DNA from: Bacteroidota bacterium
GTDB lineage: Bacteria > Bacteroidota > Bacteroidia > Bacteroidales > F082
Reading direction: 5' to 3'
Length of the DNA stretch: 64,000 bases
NCBI GenBank assembly: GCA_018816765.1
Contig: JAHIUX010000078.1
Span: forward strand, 1 to 64,000
Shown here: in pieces, positions 9,159 through 17,686 of the stretch
Position numbering within the stretch: position 1 is the first letter of the stretch
Layout of the letters: each line of letters opens with the position of its first letter
Translations under genes and position numbers: made by a program
The notes under the pieces: model-generated
What the model saw: the letters and a program-made list of their open reading frames with translations, nothing else
Told to the model about the DNA's origin: nothing
Databases searched by the model: none

Positions 9159-10553
9159 ATGACCTTAATCAAATCCATATCAGGCATCAGGGGAACCATC
9201 GGAGGACGCCCGAACGATGGCCTTAGTCCGGTTGATATTGTGAAGTTCACCACTGCCTACGCTGCCTTCATTCGTCAATCGGTGGGCAAAAAGCGCATAA
9301 AAATTGCCGTTGGAAGGGATGCCCGCAAGTCGGGCGAAATGGTAAGCAACATTGTTTGCGGAACCCTTGTAGCCATGGGCGCTGATGTTGTCGACCTGGG
9401 TTTAAGCACCACACCTACCGTTGAAGTTGCTGTTCCGGGGCTGAAAGCCGATGGAGGCATCATCCTGACAGCCAGTCACAATCCTGGTCACTGGAATGCC
9501 CTGAAGCTGTTAAACAGCCTGGGCGAATTCATTTCGGCTGCTGAAGGTGAGTGGATACTGAACGAGGCCAAGAAAGAGCAGTTTGAGTATGTTTCCATCG
9601 ATGAAATTGGTTCCTATCACAAAGATTACAGTTGGATCGACAGGCACATACAGATGGTGCTCGACCTTCCGCTGGTAAACAAAGACCTGATCGCCAACGC
9701 CGGTTTCAGGGTGGTTGTTGACGCGGTGAACTCCACCGGGGGAATCACCATTCCTCACCTCCTGAGGGCCTTGGGTGTAACCGAAGTATTTGAGCTGTAC
9801 TGCACCCCGGACGGGAACTTCCCACATAACCCAGAACCGCTGCCCGAGCACCTGACAGATTTATCAGCCATGGTGGTGAAGAAAAAAGCTTCATTGGGCT
9901 TCGTGGTCGATCCCGATGTTGACAGGCTGGCCATTGTCGATGAAAACGGGAAAATGTTTGGAGAAGAATATACCCTTGTTGCCGTTGCGGATTACATCCT
10001 TAGCGAACAAAAAGGTACAACGGTGTCGAATTTGTCTTCAACCAGGGCTTTACGTGATATTACAGAAAAGCATGGATGTGAATACTATGCTTCGGCTGTT
10101 GGTGAAGTAAATGTGGTTGAAATGATGAAAAAGCACAATGCCATTATCGGTGGTGAAGGAAATGGCGGAATCATCTATCCCGAACTTCATTTTGGCCGCG
10201 ATGCCCTTGTTGGTATTGCTTTGCTGATGACAAGCATGGCAAAGAAAAGAATGAGTTGTTCCGAATTGCGCAGCACCTTCCCTGAATACAAAATGTCGAA
10301 AAATAAAATCAGCCTCCCGGACAAGGTGAATGTGGATGCCTTGCTGGCCGAAGTGGCGTCTGCGATTAAAGACGGACAGGTTAACACAGCCGATGGCGTG
10401 AAGATTGACTATGCCGACGGATGGGTACACCTGCGCAAATCGAATACCGAACCAATCATCAGGGTGTATGCTGAAGCACCAAGCCACGAAAGGGCAACCA
10501 CCTTGGCAGACAACATCATCAGGATGGTGAACATGTTAACAGCAGCTTATTGA
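9159..10553 (+). CDS. glmM: Phosphoglucosamine mutase-type phosphohexomutase
   Basis: Member of the alpha-D-phosphohexomutase family, 464 residues. The phosphoserine loop TASHNPGHWN has Ser106, close to the Ser102 position of known GlmM proteins; the Mg-binding loop is DPDVDRLA; the sugar loop is GEGNGGIIYP; the phosphate-binding loop is RKSNTEPIIRVYAEA. The start SISGIRGTIGG is characteristic of GlmM/archaeal-type enzymes rather than PGM/PMM. The likely role is glucosamine-6-P to glucosamine-1-P for UDP-GlcNAc and peptidoglycan/LPS synthesis. It is one of three paralogous mutases in this window, so substrate assignment is by similarity only and I hold the gene symbol as probable. Confidence 0.82.
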   Translation: MTLIKSISGIRGTIGGRPNDGLSPVDIVKFTTAYAAFIRQSVGKKRIKIAVGRDARKSGEMVSNIVCGTLVAMGADVVDLGLSTTPTVEVAVPGLKADGGIILTASHNPGHWNALKLLNSLGEFISAAEGEWILNEAKKEQFEYVSIDEIGSYHKDYSWIDRHIQMVLDLPLVNKDLIANAGFRVVVDAVNSTGGITIPHLLRALGVTEVFELYCTPDGNFPHNPEPLPEHLTDLSAMVVKKKASLGFVVDPDVDRLAIVDENGKMFGEEYTLVAVADYILSEQKGTTVSNLSSTRALRDITEKHGCEYYASAVGEVNVVEMMKKHNAIIGGEGNGGIIYPELHFGRDALVGIALLMTSMAKKRMSCSELRSTFPEYKMSKNKISLPDKVNVDALLAEVASAIKDGQVNTADGVKIDYADGWVHLRKSNTEPIIRVYAEAPSHERATTLADNIIRMVNMLTAAY

Positions 10554-10627
10554 TAACTTGTTGCCGGTGAGTGGTGGCATATGCGTTTATTGTTTGACTT
10601 TAGCCATACATTTCACCAACGTACACC

Positions 10628-10888
10628 ATGAGCAGCGCAGTTGCTTCAGCAAGGCGGAGAAAGGCGAAACCGCCCAAAAGACGTAAGTTTAAAACCATTG
10701 TGATCAAGCTTTCGGCCAATCAGTCAAAGTCGCTGATGAATTATTGTCGTGCCCGGAAAACGACACCTAATAAATTGATTAAGAAAAATATTGCCAGGTA
10801 CCTGCATAACTTCGGCAAAGAAGTCCCGGCAGAGTATTATGTTTCGGAGCGACAGCTCGATCTCTTCGGTGATACGATTATCCAATAG
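10628..10888 (+). CDS. Small basic protein, conserved-looking, unknown function
   Basis: An 86-residue product with a strongly basic N-terminus (ARRRKAKPPKRRKFK) and a central region (VIKLSANQSKSLMNYCRARKTTPNKLIKKNIARYL, residues about 26-60) whose pattern resembles the ribbon-helix-helix or similar small DNA-binding folds: a strand, then two helices with a TTPNKLIKK turn. I believe homologues are widespread in Bacteroidota as unannotated proteins, but I cannot name one. It follows the phosphohexomutase by 74 bp on the same strand and may be read through from it. The 3' end is 30 bp from the recR end on the other strand, leaving no room for a separate terminator. Confidence 0.65.
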   Translation: MSSAVASARRRKAKPPKRRKFKTIVIKLSANQSKSLMNYCRARKTTPNKLIKKNIARYLHNFGKEVPAEYYVSERQLDLFGDTIIQ

Positions 10889-10918
10889 CGTTTCCCGCCT
10901 TACCCTGACAAATATGCA

Positions 10919-11530
10919 TCAGCCGGCATCAAATGGAATTCTGTTCATCATGGAGCGCCCAAGGGTAACCTCATCAGCAAACTCCAGCGCATCGCCTATG
11001 GCCACTCCTTTAGCAATAGAGGTGATTTTGCATCCTTTGGCTTTCAGCTGGCGGAACAAATAAAAACCTGTTGTGTCGCCTTCAACAGTTGCCGGCAAGG
11101 CAAAAATCAGTTCGTTTATCTTTTCGTGGTCAAACCGTTCGATTAGTTTATTTATGGTCAGCTCATTCGGACCAATGCCTTCGATGGGGTTTATTACTCC
11201 GCCCAATACATGGTACAGACCGTTATAAGCCGCCGTTTTTTCAATGGCCATCACATCGCGCATATCCTCAACCACACATAGGGTGTTCTCGTCACGCCTG
11301 GGATTGCTGCATATGGCACACAAATCCTGATCCGCAATATTGTTGCAGCGCGGACAAAAATGGATGCCATTGCGCAACTTAACAATGGCCTGTGCCAGGG
11401 CTTCCGCACGCATCACCTCTTCTTTCAGCAGAAACAAGGAAAGCCTGAGCGCTGTTTTCCTGCCAATTCCAGGCAATCGGGCCAGCTCATTAACGGCATT
11501 TTCCAGTAGAACAGACGAAAACTCAGTCAT
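10919..11530 (-). CDS. recR: Recombination mediator protein RecR
   Basis: RecR works with RecO/RecF to load RecA on single-stranded gaps. The 203-residue product has the N-terminal helix-hairpin-helix (ARLPGIGRKTALRL), a four-cysteine zinc site (C59, C62, C71, C74), and a Toprim domain beginning at LCVVED with a C-terminal EGDTTGFYL segment. ATG 11530 gives the family's usual length; the longer frame to 11557 would run across the promoter element at 11545-11552, so I rejected it. Confidence 0.95.
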   Translation of the reverse strand: MTEFSSVLLENAVNELARLPGIGRKTALRLSLFLLKEEVMRAEALAQAIVKLRNGIHFCPRCNNIADQDLCAICSNPRRDENTLCVVEDMRDVMAIEKTAAYNGLYHVLGGVINPIEGIGPNELTINKLIERFDHEKINELIFALPATVEGDTTGFYLFRQLKAKGCKITSIAKGVAIGDALEFADEVTLGRSMMNRIPFDAG

Positions 11531-11544
11531 TTCACGATTTTTGT

Positions 11545-11552
11545 CAAAAATA
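11545..11552 (-). promoter_or_regulatory. -7 element for recR
   Basis: Reads TATTTTTG on the minus strand, 15 bp before the ATG. It lies inside the longer open frame and therefore supports the shorter recR start. Confidence 0.55.
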
Positions 11553-11575
11553 ATCAAATTACCGGCATTGATGGC

Positions 11576-11583
11576 TATTTTTG
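11576..11583 (+). promoter_or_regulatory. -7 element for the MORN-like protein gene
   Basis: TATTTTTG 25 bp before the ATG at 11609; it is back to back with the recR element, giving a compact divergent promoter region. Confidence 0.55.
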
Positions 11584-11608
11584 CACATCATACCAATCCC
11601 ACAAACAG

Positions 11609-12307
11609 ATGAAGAAGTTCGCCAGATTCATGATGATTTCTGCAATTGCACTAATAGCAGCCAATACGTGTTTCAGTCAGTCAGGTGAAATGAATCAGCT
11701 GGACGACAAAGGCAGGAAACAAGGGGCCTGGCAGGCAAAGTTTCCGAATGGAAAAACGAAGTATGAGGGCCAGTTCCGTGATGATAAACCCTTTGGTGTG
11801 TTTAAGTATTACTATATGTCCGGAGCCATAAAGGCCATCAACAGCTTTGGAAACAACAGCCGTATTGCACTCAACAAATCTTATTTCGAAAACGGAATCC
11901 TGATGGCTGAAGGAAAGTATATCGACCAGAAAAAAGACAGTATCTGGCGATTCTACAGCGATGTGGACAGCGTTTTGCTTTCCGAAGAATCCTATACTGC
12001 AGACCTGCGCGATGGATTGGTTAAGAATTATTACCCCGGAACAGAACAATTGTCGGAACTGATCCATTATGTGAAAGGGATTAAAGAGGGCGAATGGGTA
12101 AAGTATTTTGAAGACGGTACAATTCTGCTGAGGGGAACCTATCTGCATGATGTTCTCGTGGGCGATATTATTTTTAATTATCCTGATGGCAAACTAAATA
12201 TCAAGGGACAATACGTTAATGGATATAAGGACGGAAAATGGCTGGTGTATAATCCCGACGGTAGCCTGGATCATGAGGAGTTCTACGATATGGGTGCCCT
12301 GCGCTAG
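11609..12307 (+). CDS. Secreted MORN-like (YwqK-type) repeat protein
   Basis: A 232-residue protein with an N-terminal signal peptide (about residues 1-23, ending in CFSQ). The rest is repeated short beta-hairpin units with G-x-W and Y-x-x-G-x-x patterns (for example KQGAWQAKFPNGKTKYEGQF, KEGEWVKYFEDGTILLRGTY, KDGKWLVYNPDGS). This is the MORN-like pattern that databases often call YwqK-family antitoxin; the antitoxin role has no support here because no toxin gene is adjacent. It is probably a periplasmic or outer-membrane protein of unknown role. Its TAG stop shares a CTAG palindrome with the stop of the convergent HAD gene. Confidence 0.8.
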   Translation: MKKFARFMMISAIALIAANTCFSQSGEMNQLDDKGRKQGAWQAKFPNGKTKYEGQFRDDKPFGVFKYYYMSGAIKAINSFGNNSRIALNKSYFENGILMAEGKYIDQKKDSIWRFYSDVDSVLLSEESYTADLRDGLVKNYYPGTEQLSELIHYVKGIKEGEWVKYFEDGTILLRGTYLHDVLVGDIIFNYPDGKLNIKGQYVNGYKDGKWLVYNPDGSLDHEEFYDMGALR

Positions 12308-12984
12308 CGAAGAAATTGCCGCAATTCAATCAGATTTTCAGCAAAAAAGGCGTTGTTATGGCGATTGATAGCTTCACGCAGGCGTTCAGCTGATTGGTGT
12401 CCGCTTGGTAACAGGATGCAGCTGCAACCCAATTTTGCCGCGACTTCGAGGTCATGCAGGGTGTCGCCGATCAACACACTGTTTTCCGGATCAATAATCC
12501 CCTGACGCATCAAATGTATTCCCTGATCTGTTTTGCCATGTCCCATGTGATTGCTGATGCCGGCAATATGGTCAAAAAACGAACCGATCCGGTGATGATT
12601 CAACAGATCAACCAACAGCTCATGCTCCATTGCCGACAAAATAATTTGCTTGTATCCAAGTGACTTGAAATGGCTTAAAGTATCGATGGTGTTGGTCCTG
12701 AGCGGGGCTTTGTTCACCCGGCTGATGTACTGATCCATAAACTCCATCGCCGGCGTTTCGAAAGGCTCAACAGAAAAATCAAATCCCAAGGCCTGGTAAT
12801 ACGCACTAACAGGAAATGTGAACACCGAAGCATAGAAGTCATTTTCAAGGGGTTTCATATTGCGCATGGCGAGAACCACATTCATAGCTTCAACGCAGAC
12901 AGCTGCATCATCCAGCAAAGTGCCGTTCCAGTCCCAGATAAGCAACTTGGCGGCTTGAGGTTTTTCTTTGAAATGTCTGAGCAT
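12304..12984 (-). CDS. HAD-superfamily hydrolase, phosphoglycolate-phosphatase-like
   Basis: A 226-residue HAD protein with an alpha-helical cap. Motif I is DWNGTLLDD (nucleophile Asp), motif II is the LSAMEH region, and motifs III/IV are in GHGKTDQG and LIGDTLHDLEVA. The second aspartate of the usual DxDGT is Asn, as in a group of Bacteroidota HAD proteins of unknown substrate. It lies 27 bp after the TPR lipoprotein gene on the same strand, so probably shares its mRNA. The substrate is unknown; phosphoglycolate or another small phosphate ester is possible. Confidence 0.82.
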   Translation of the reverse strand: MLRHFKEKPQAAKLLIWDWNGTLLDDAAVCVEAMNVVLAMRNMKPLENDFYASVFTFPVSAYYQALGFDFSVEPFETPAMEFMDQYISRVNKAPLRTNTIDTLSHFKSLGYKQIILSAMEHELLVDLLNHHRIGSFFDHIAGISNHMGHGKTDQGIHLMRQGIIDPENSVLIGDTLHDLEVAAKLGCSCILLPSGHQSAERLREAINRHNNAFFAENLIELRQFLR

Positions 12985-13011
12985 GGAAAAGGCTTTGCGA
13001 CGAAGGTCAAT

Positions 13012-13419
13012 CTAATTGCATCGCCTGGTTTTGTCATCAATATTGGGTTTGCCCAACGATGCGGCTTTTCTGAAATCAGCGCAGGCGCCGTTGTAATCAA
13101 GCAGATATTCTTTAAGCAGTCCACGGTTGTAATAGGCATCAGTGTAGGTCGAATCGAGCTGCAGACATTGGTCGTAGGCTTTCATTGATGCATCGCTTTT
13201 TCCCATATTCTGCAGGCAGTTACCGCGGTAAAAATAACTTTTGGCCGACTCAGGGTCGAGGCTAATGGCCTTATCGAAATCAAGGAGGGCTTCGGAAAAC
13301 CTCGACTGATACATTTTTGCCAGTCCGCTTTCGCGGTAGTTGTCAGCTTCGTAAACATTGTTGCCGCAGGAAGTGATTATAAGCAAGACCAGTAGTCCAG
13401 CGATCATGTGTTTTAACAT
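13012..13419 (-). CDS. Small TPR lipoprotein
   Basis: A 135-residue protein whose signal peptide ends in a lipobox (LLIITSC, Cys about residue 18), followed by three TPR units (SGLAKMYQSRFSEALLDFDK, YFYRGNCLQNMGKSDASMKA, YYNRGLLKEYLLDYNGACAD). It is probably anchored in the outer membrane facing the periplasm. A start at 13407 is also possible. Function unknown; the HAD hydrolase gene follows closely. Confidence 0.8.
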   Translation of the reverse strand: MLKHMIAGLLVLLIITSCGNNVYEADNYRESGLAKMYQSRFSEALLDFDKAISLDPESAKSYFYRGNCLQNMGKSDASMKAYDQCLQLDSTYTDAYYNRGLLKEYLLDYNGACADFRKAASLGKPNIDDKTRRCN

Positions 13420-13568
13420 CGTGGAAATTTTTGTCGAAATTAAGCATTTGGTGCTTTATTCAGATTAAAATACACAGGAAATGCTACGAAAGCCTCATAA
13501 AAGCACAAGCCACCCGAAAAGAAATGTAGCGCAGAATAATTGAAATATAATACCTTATCCTAACCAAA

Positions 13569-14495
13569 TCAGAAGTACAGTGGATGGAACAACAGGCCCT
13601 GCTTTTTATTATACTCCAGCGTTGGCATGGGGACTTTGAGAAAGTTCACGATTTTAAAAAGGCTTTTCAGTGTCTTGTTTTTTGTCGGGATGCGTGTAAG
13701 GTCGATGTCAGCCGATAGATAAAATTGCCTGTAACGGTCGAAATGGGGCAGGGGCAGGCCGTCAATTTCGTCTGGGTTTGAGCTTGCTCCTGTCATGCCT
13801 TCGCCACCATAACCAACAGCTACATTCAGCCATTTCGGAAAGCGTGAGGATGTATTAAGGAAGGTGCTGATATTGCACGAAAGCCAGTAAGTTTGGCCGT
13901 TATAGTCCTTCACTAATCGCTCGCCGAAATTGCGTCCCATTAGTTTCGGGCGGTATTGGGCGTATGGACTCATATGCGCAGAAAACTTAAGTGAAATCCG
14001 CTGTTCATGCCAGGCAAGTTGCTGCCCGATAAAAAGGGCAGTGCCCGCGGTGTTTGCTACCAGATCACCCGGCGAAGCGCCCCATTGCGACGAAAATCCG
14101 TCCAGAATTTCAATGGTTGTCAGGAAAAAGAAACCCATCGATCCACCGATCAGAGTTGCCCGTTTTTCGTCGAGCCCCGTCCACCTGAAAACTTCATAAC
14201 CCCAGTAACCAACCTGATAGGCGGTGGTTGCATGGCCTATTTTGTCGATCTGAAACCACTCCTCATTGTCGTTGAAAAAATGAAAGCTTGACTGTGGATA
14301 GTCCTTGTACCAAAACTGATTGAGGGTAAACATGGTGGAACCATAAAGCCCCCCCATCGAAATGACAAGTGTGTTTAGACGCTTTGGAATCAGGCTGTCA
14401 GGCTTGGCAGAAGATTGTGCGTTGCCCTGGTTTACTGCAAACACAGCAAGCAACAATAGGCAAGTGATAAACCGTTTTTGTGACAATGACATCAT
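13569..14495 (-). CDS. DUF2279 exported protein
   Basis: A 308-residue protein with an N-terminal signal peptide (residues about 1-27, ending NAQS). The core has the DUF2279 pattern: IDKIGHATTAYQVGYWGYE, then WTGLDEKRATLIGGSMGF, EILDGFSSQWGASPGDLVAN and a final ALFIGQQ. The C-terminal half is beta-rich and may sit in or near the outer membrane. Its start overlaps the stop of the phosphomannomutase gene in an ATGA arrangement, which indicates translational coupling. The biochemical role of DUF2279 is not established. Confidence 0.8.
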   Translation of the reverse strand: MMSLSQKRFITCLLLLAVFAVNQGNAQSSAKPDSLIPKRLNTLVISMGGLYGSTMFTLNQFWYKDYPQSSFHFFNDNEEWFQIDKIGHATTAYQVGYWGYEVFRWTGLDEKRATLIGGSMGFFFLTTIEILDGFSSQWGASPGDLVANTAGTALFIGQQLAWHEQRISLKFSAHMSPYAQYRPKLMGRNFGERLVKDYNGQTYWLSCNISTFLNTSSRFPKWLNVAVGYGGEGMTGASSNPDEIDGLPLPHFDRYRQFYLSADIDLTRIPTKNKTLKSLFKIVNFLKVPMPTLEYNKKQGLLFHPLYF

Positions 14496-15841
14496 TGCAG
14501 TTTTTGAATAATTCCTGTAACCTTTGCAACGACTGAGTCGAGTCTTGCTTTGTCTTTAGCTTCGGCAATAAACCGCAGGTATGGCTCTGTATTCGATGGC
14601 CTCACGTTGAACCACCAATCATGATAATCGAGCCTGAAGCCATCGAAATCGGCAAACTTCAATGGTGTTTCAATCGCCTTGAAATGCGCAACGATTTGTG
14701 ACATGGCGATCGCCTTGTCCTGGATTTTGAAGTTGATTTCGCCTGTACTATGGTACGAACTAATATTGCTGATAAGCGCGGAAAGGCTGAAGCCGGCCGA
14801 TTTGAATTCACTCACCAGTTTCAGTACGATGAGTGCAGCCATGAGTCCTGAGTCGGAATAATAGAAATCACGGAAATAATAATGCCCAGCCAGTTCACCT
14901 CCGAAAACACCGTCAATTTCGCGCAATTTACCGGCACCATAGGCGCGGCCGACACGCCAGGTTTCAACATATGCGCCAAACTGCCCGAGGTATTCGGCTA
15001 CAGCACGCGAACTGCGGATGTCCTGAAGCACCTTTCCTTTTTGTCCCAATTGTCCGAAAAAATAGTGCCCCATTAAGGCAATGATCAGGTCAGGCGATAC
15101 AAAATTGCCCAACTCGTCAATGAACATCACCCTATCGGCATCGCCGTCAAACATCACACCGATATCGGCTTTCAGGTCAATGACTAGTTGCGTCAGCTGG
15201 TGCCTGTTTTCAGCATCCAGTGGATTGGGTTCATGACCAGGGAAGTTGCCATCAGCAATGTCGTTGATGTAAAAAGAATGATTGCCAATGAGTTGTTTGA
15301 CAAAAATTGAAGACATGCCATTTGAACAATCCACAGCTATTTTCAGGTTCAACGTATCGCTTACATACTGATTGAGGAAATTAATATAGGCATCATTAAG
15401 GCTGATGGAGCTGATGTTTCCCTTGGCAACCGGCTTCAGATCAACTGCATTAATTACTTTTGTTTCAAGCTCGTTCAATCCATTGTCATAACCTACTGGC
15501 AACGCATCGGCGGCTGATATTTTGAGTCCGTTGTGATTTTTGGGGTTGTGTGAAGCGGTGATTATAACGGAGGCCTTGTAACCATATTTTGCAGTGGCCC
15601 AATAAATTAAAGGAGTAGTTGTCAGTCCGGCATCATCCACGGCTGCTCCGGCATCAGTGATTCCGTGGGCAAGCGAATTGAATAATTCATCCGAAGAAAT
15701 CCGGCAATCGCGGCCAACCAACACACGATCGGCATGCAATAGTCCGGGAAGAAAAAAGCCAATTTTATAGGCCATCTCCGCATTGATTTCTTCACCCCAG
15801 ACACCCCTGATGTCGTAGGCTTTGAAGGCTTTAAGGCTCAT
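14492..15841 (-). CDS. Phosphomannomutase/phosphoglucomutase (PMM/PGM type)
   Basis: An alpha-D-phosphohexomutase of 449 residues. The N-terminus FKAYDIRGVWGEEIN is the PMM/PGM signature; the phosphoserine loop is TASHNPKNHNG; the metal loop is DGDADRVMF; the sugar-specificity loop is GGELAGHYYF; the phosphate loop is RPSNTEPYLRF. Likely role: mannose-6-P/mannose-1-P (or glucose) interconversion for GDP-mannose and surface polysaccharide. I prefer ATG 15841: the longer frame to 15874 overlaps a clear promoter element. The DUF2279 gene is translationally coupled to its 3' end. Confidence 0.88.
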   Translation of the reverse strand: MSLKAFKAYDIRGVWGEEINAEMAYKIGFFLPGLLHADRVLVGRDCRISSDELFNSLAHGITDAGAAVDDAGLTTTPLIYWATAKYGYKASVIITASHNPKNHNGLKISAADALPVGYDNGLNELETKVINAVDLKPVAKGNISSISLNDAYINFLNQYVSDTLNLKIAVDCSNGMSSIFVKQLIGNHSFYINDIADGNFPGHEPNPLDAENRHQLTQLVIDLKADIGVMFDGDADRVMFIDELGNFVSPDLIIALMGHYFFGQLGQKGKVLQDIRSSRAVAEYLGQFGAYVETWRVGRAYGAGKLREIDGVFGGELAGHYYFRDFYYSDSGLMAALIVLKLVSEFKSAGFSLSALISNISSYHSTGEINFKIQDKAIAMSQIVAHFKAIETPLKFADFDGFRLDYHDWWFNVRPSNTEPYLRFIAEAKDKARLDSVVAKVTGIIQKLQ

Positions 15842-15861
15842 GGTAGTTTCATTAATTTCGC

Positions 15862-15869
15862 CAAAATTA
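15862..15869 (-). promoter_or_regulatory. -7 element for the phosphomannomutase gene
   Basis: Reads TAATTTTG on the minus strand, 20 bp before the chosen ATG. Confidence 0.5.
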
Positions 15870-15911
15870 CGCATTTGACGTGGTTTGCCTGATCAACTGC
15901 ATCAGATTGTC

Positions 15912-16997
15912 CTATTTCATGATTTTAGCCCGGTCGAGTGCACGCCTGTATCTGCTGGCGTTTGCCTCATGTTCGAGATTGCTCCTGGCAAAAACGTGGT
16001 AACCCGAGAAATCATCCCTGGCGCAAAAGAAAAAGAAGGCATGTTTCTGATAGTTTAAGACGGCATCAATTGAGGCAATGGATGGAATGGTGATGGGACC
16101 CGGCGGTAACCCTGCATATTTATAGGTATTGTAGGGAGAATCGACAAGCTTATGCACATCGAGCACACGGCGGATATTAAAATCGCCCAGGGCAAACACA
16201 AGGGTTGGGTCAGCCTGCAGTTTCCATCCGTATTTGAGTCTGTTCATATAAACCCCGGCAATGACCGGCTTTTCATCGTTCATATTGGTTTCCTTATCAA
16301 TGATGGAAGCAAGTGTGGAAACTTCTGTTTCACTCAGGCCGGTTTCCCTGGCCTTGTTTTTCCGGCTTTCTGTCCAGAACTTCCCGTATTCCTGCAGCAT
16401 GCGCGAAACAAATCCGTCTGCATCGGTAGTCCAGTAAAATTCGTAAGTGTTCGGAATAAAAAGTGTAGGAAGGTTTGTAGGGGTGAAGCCAATCATCGCG
16501 ATATAGGCACTGTCGTGCAGCAAAGTGACGATCGAAAGTGAGTCCGCCTCAATTTGTTGTGCTACCCTTCCTGCAAGCTGATGTACATCACGCATATTGT
16601 TGAAGGTCAAGTCAACCGGGGTCTGATTCCCTGACCGAAGCAGGTTGATGAGCTGGTCGTTGCTGAGTCCGTGCTGAATGCCGTATTTCCCTGGCTTTAC
16701 ATTTGCAACATATCTTTTCTTATCGGCAAGCCACTCGAAATTTTCACGGTGAATAATTAAGCCTTTTTCATAGAGCACCTTTTTAACAGCAGCAAAATCA
16801 GCGCCTGTCGGGACGCAGATGAACACCTCTTTTTTATCTGCCGTCCACACATTTGGCTGAAAAATTACCTTATACATCAGAAAACCTGCTGCCCCGGCAA
16901 GGATGATCAGCACCAACAAAAATGCCAGCAGAAATCTCCTGAATCTGGACTTTTTCCTGTTTCTTGACTTTCCGTACTTTGAATGGTAATAACTCAT
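15912..16997 (-). CDS. mltG: Endolytic murein transglycosylase MltG
   Basis: MltG cleaves nascent peptidoglycan strands in the periplasm and limits glycan length. The 361-residue product has a very basic cytoplasmic tail (residues 1-22), one membrane anchor (about 23-45), a LysM-like N-lobe, and the YceG catalytic domain with LASIIDKETN and the following AGVYMNRLKYGWKLQADPT block. The usual ASIxEKE-type motif here has Asp at the first acidic position; the second acid (Glu) is kept. It lies 6 bp after a GNAT gene and 70 bp before the phosphomannomutase gene. Confidence 0.92.
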   Translation of the reverse strand: MSYYHSKYGKSRNRKKSRFRRFLLAFLLVLIILAGAAGFLMYKVIFQPNVWTADKKEVFICVPTGADFAAVKKVLYEKGLIIHRENFEWLADKKRYVANVKPGKYGIQHGLSNDQLINLLRSGNQTPVDLTFNNMRDVHQLAGRVAQQIEADSLSIVTLLHDSAYIAMIGFTPTNLPTLFIPNTYEFYWTTDADGFVSRMLQEYGKFWTESRKNKARETGLSETEVSTLASIIDKETNMNDEKPVIAGVYMNRLKYGWKLQADPTLVFALGDFNIRRVLDVHKLVDSPYNTYKYAGLPPGPITIPSIASIDAVLNYQKHAFFFFCARDDFSGYHVFARSNLEHEANASRYRRALDRAKIMK

Positions 16998-17003
16998 AGG
17001 TAT

Positions 17004-17540
17004 TTATCTCTGGTCTTTCGGGTTGAATAACTGGAATTGCAATTGATCGGTCCAGCCATTTGCTGATAGAATCCATTGCTTGCGCTCCCCGGTCTGAATG
17101 AATCCCTGCTGACGGAACAAGTTCAGACTCGCTTGATTATCTGCATTAATAAAGCAATACAACTGGTGAATCGAAACGGTATCGAAGGCAAATGAGGTGC
17201 ATAAACGTACTGCCGCACTTCCATAGCCTTTTCCTCGGTCTTCTGCAGCAATCATTATGCCAATTCCCGCCCGTTTATGATGTGGGTTAAAATCGTATAA
17301 GTCAACAGTACCAACTGTTTTCGGTTTAGCCTCAGTGACAAAATCAATCATAAACCGTTGCTGGCGATTGGTGTAAATGTCCGAAGCGTCGAGGATAAAC
17401 TGTTCTATCTGGAACATGGAAACAGGGGCGAGGGTATCGCTGACATGCCACAAAGAAATGTCATTTTCCCATTGGTATAACAGTGCCGCATCGGAGGGTT
17501 CCGGTGCACGCAGACGTATCGGGCCTATGTCAGGTTTCAT
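17004..17540 (-). CDS. GNAT-family N-acetyltransferase (RimJ/RimL-like)
   Basis: A 178-residue acetyltransferase with a typical RimJ/RimL layout: the opening IRLRAPEPSDAALLYQWEND, a central GTVDLYDFNPHHKRAGIGI strand pair, and the acetyl-CoA loop AAEDRGKGYGSAAV followed by NQASLNLFRQQGF. In this family the substrate is often a protein N-terminus or small amine; it cannot be named here. ATG 17540 is preferred over 17558 because family similarity starts soon after it. mltG follows 6 bp downstream. Confidence 0.87.
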   Translation of the reverse strand: MKPDIGPIRLRAPEPSDAALLYQWENDISLWHVSDTLAPVSMFQIEQFILDASDIYTNRQQRFMIDFVTEAKPKTVGTVDLYDFNPHHKRAGIGIMIAAEDRGKGYGSAAVRLCTSFAFDTVSIHQLYCFINADNQASLNLFRQQGFIQTGERKQWILSANGWTDQLQFQLFNPKDQR

Positions 17541-17686
17541 GGTTTTGATTGCAGGCACTAAAATAGGAAAAAATCCAATAGGATTAACACTTACAATGAT
17601 AATTTGATGTAAAAATCAAATTGAAAATAGTGAAATGAGTCGGTATACCGAAAATTGTGCAGCGATGGCACGAAAGCAACCTTGCG

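Noticed and set aside
11609-12307. Toxin-antitoxin antitoxin (YwqK label)
   Set aside because: The protein has a signal peptide and MORN-like repeats, with no toxin partner; the label is only a database name.
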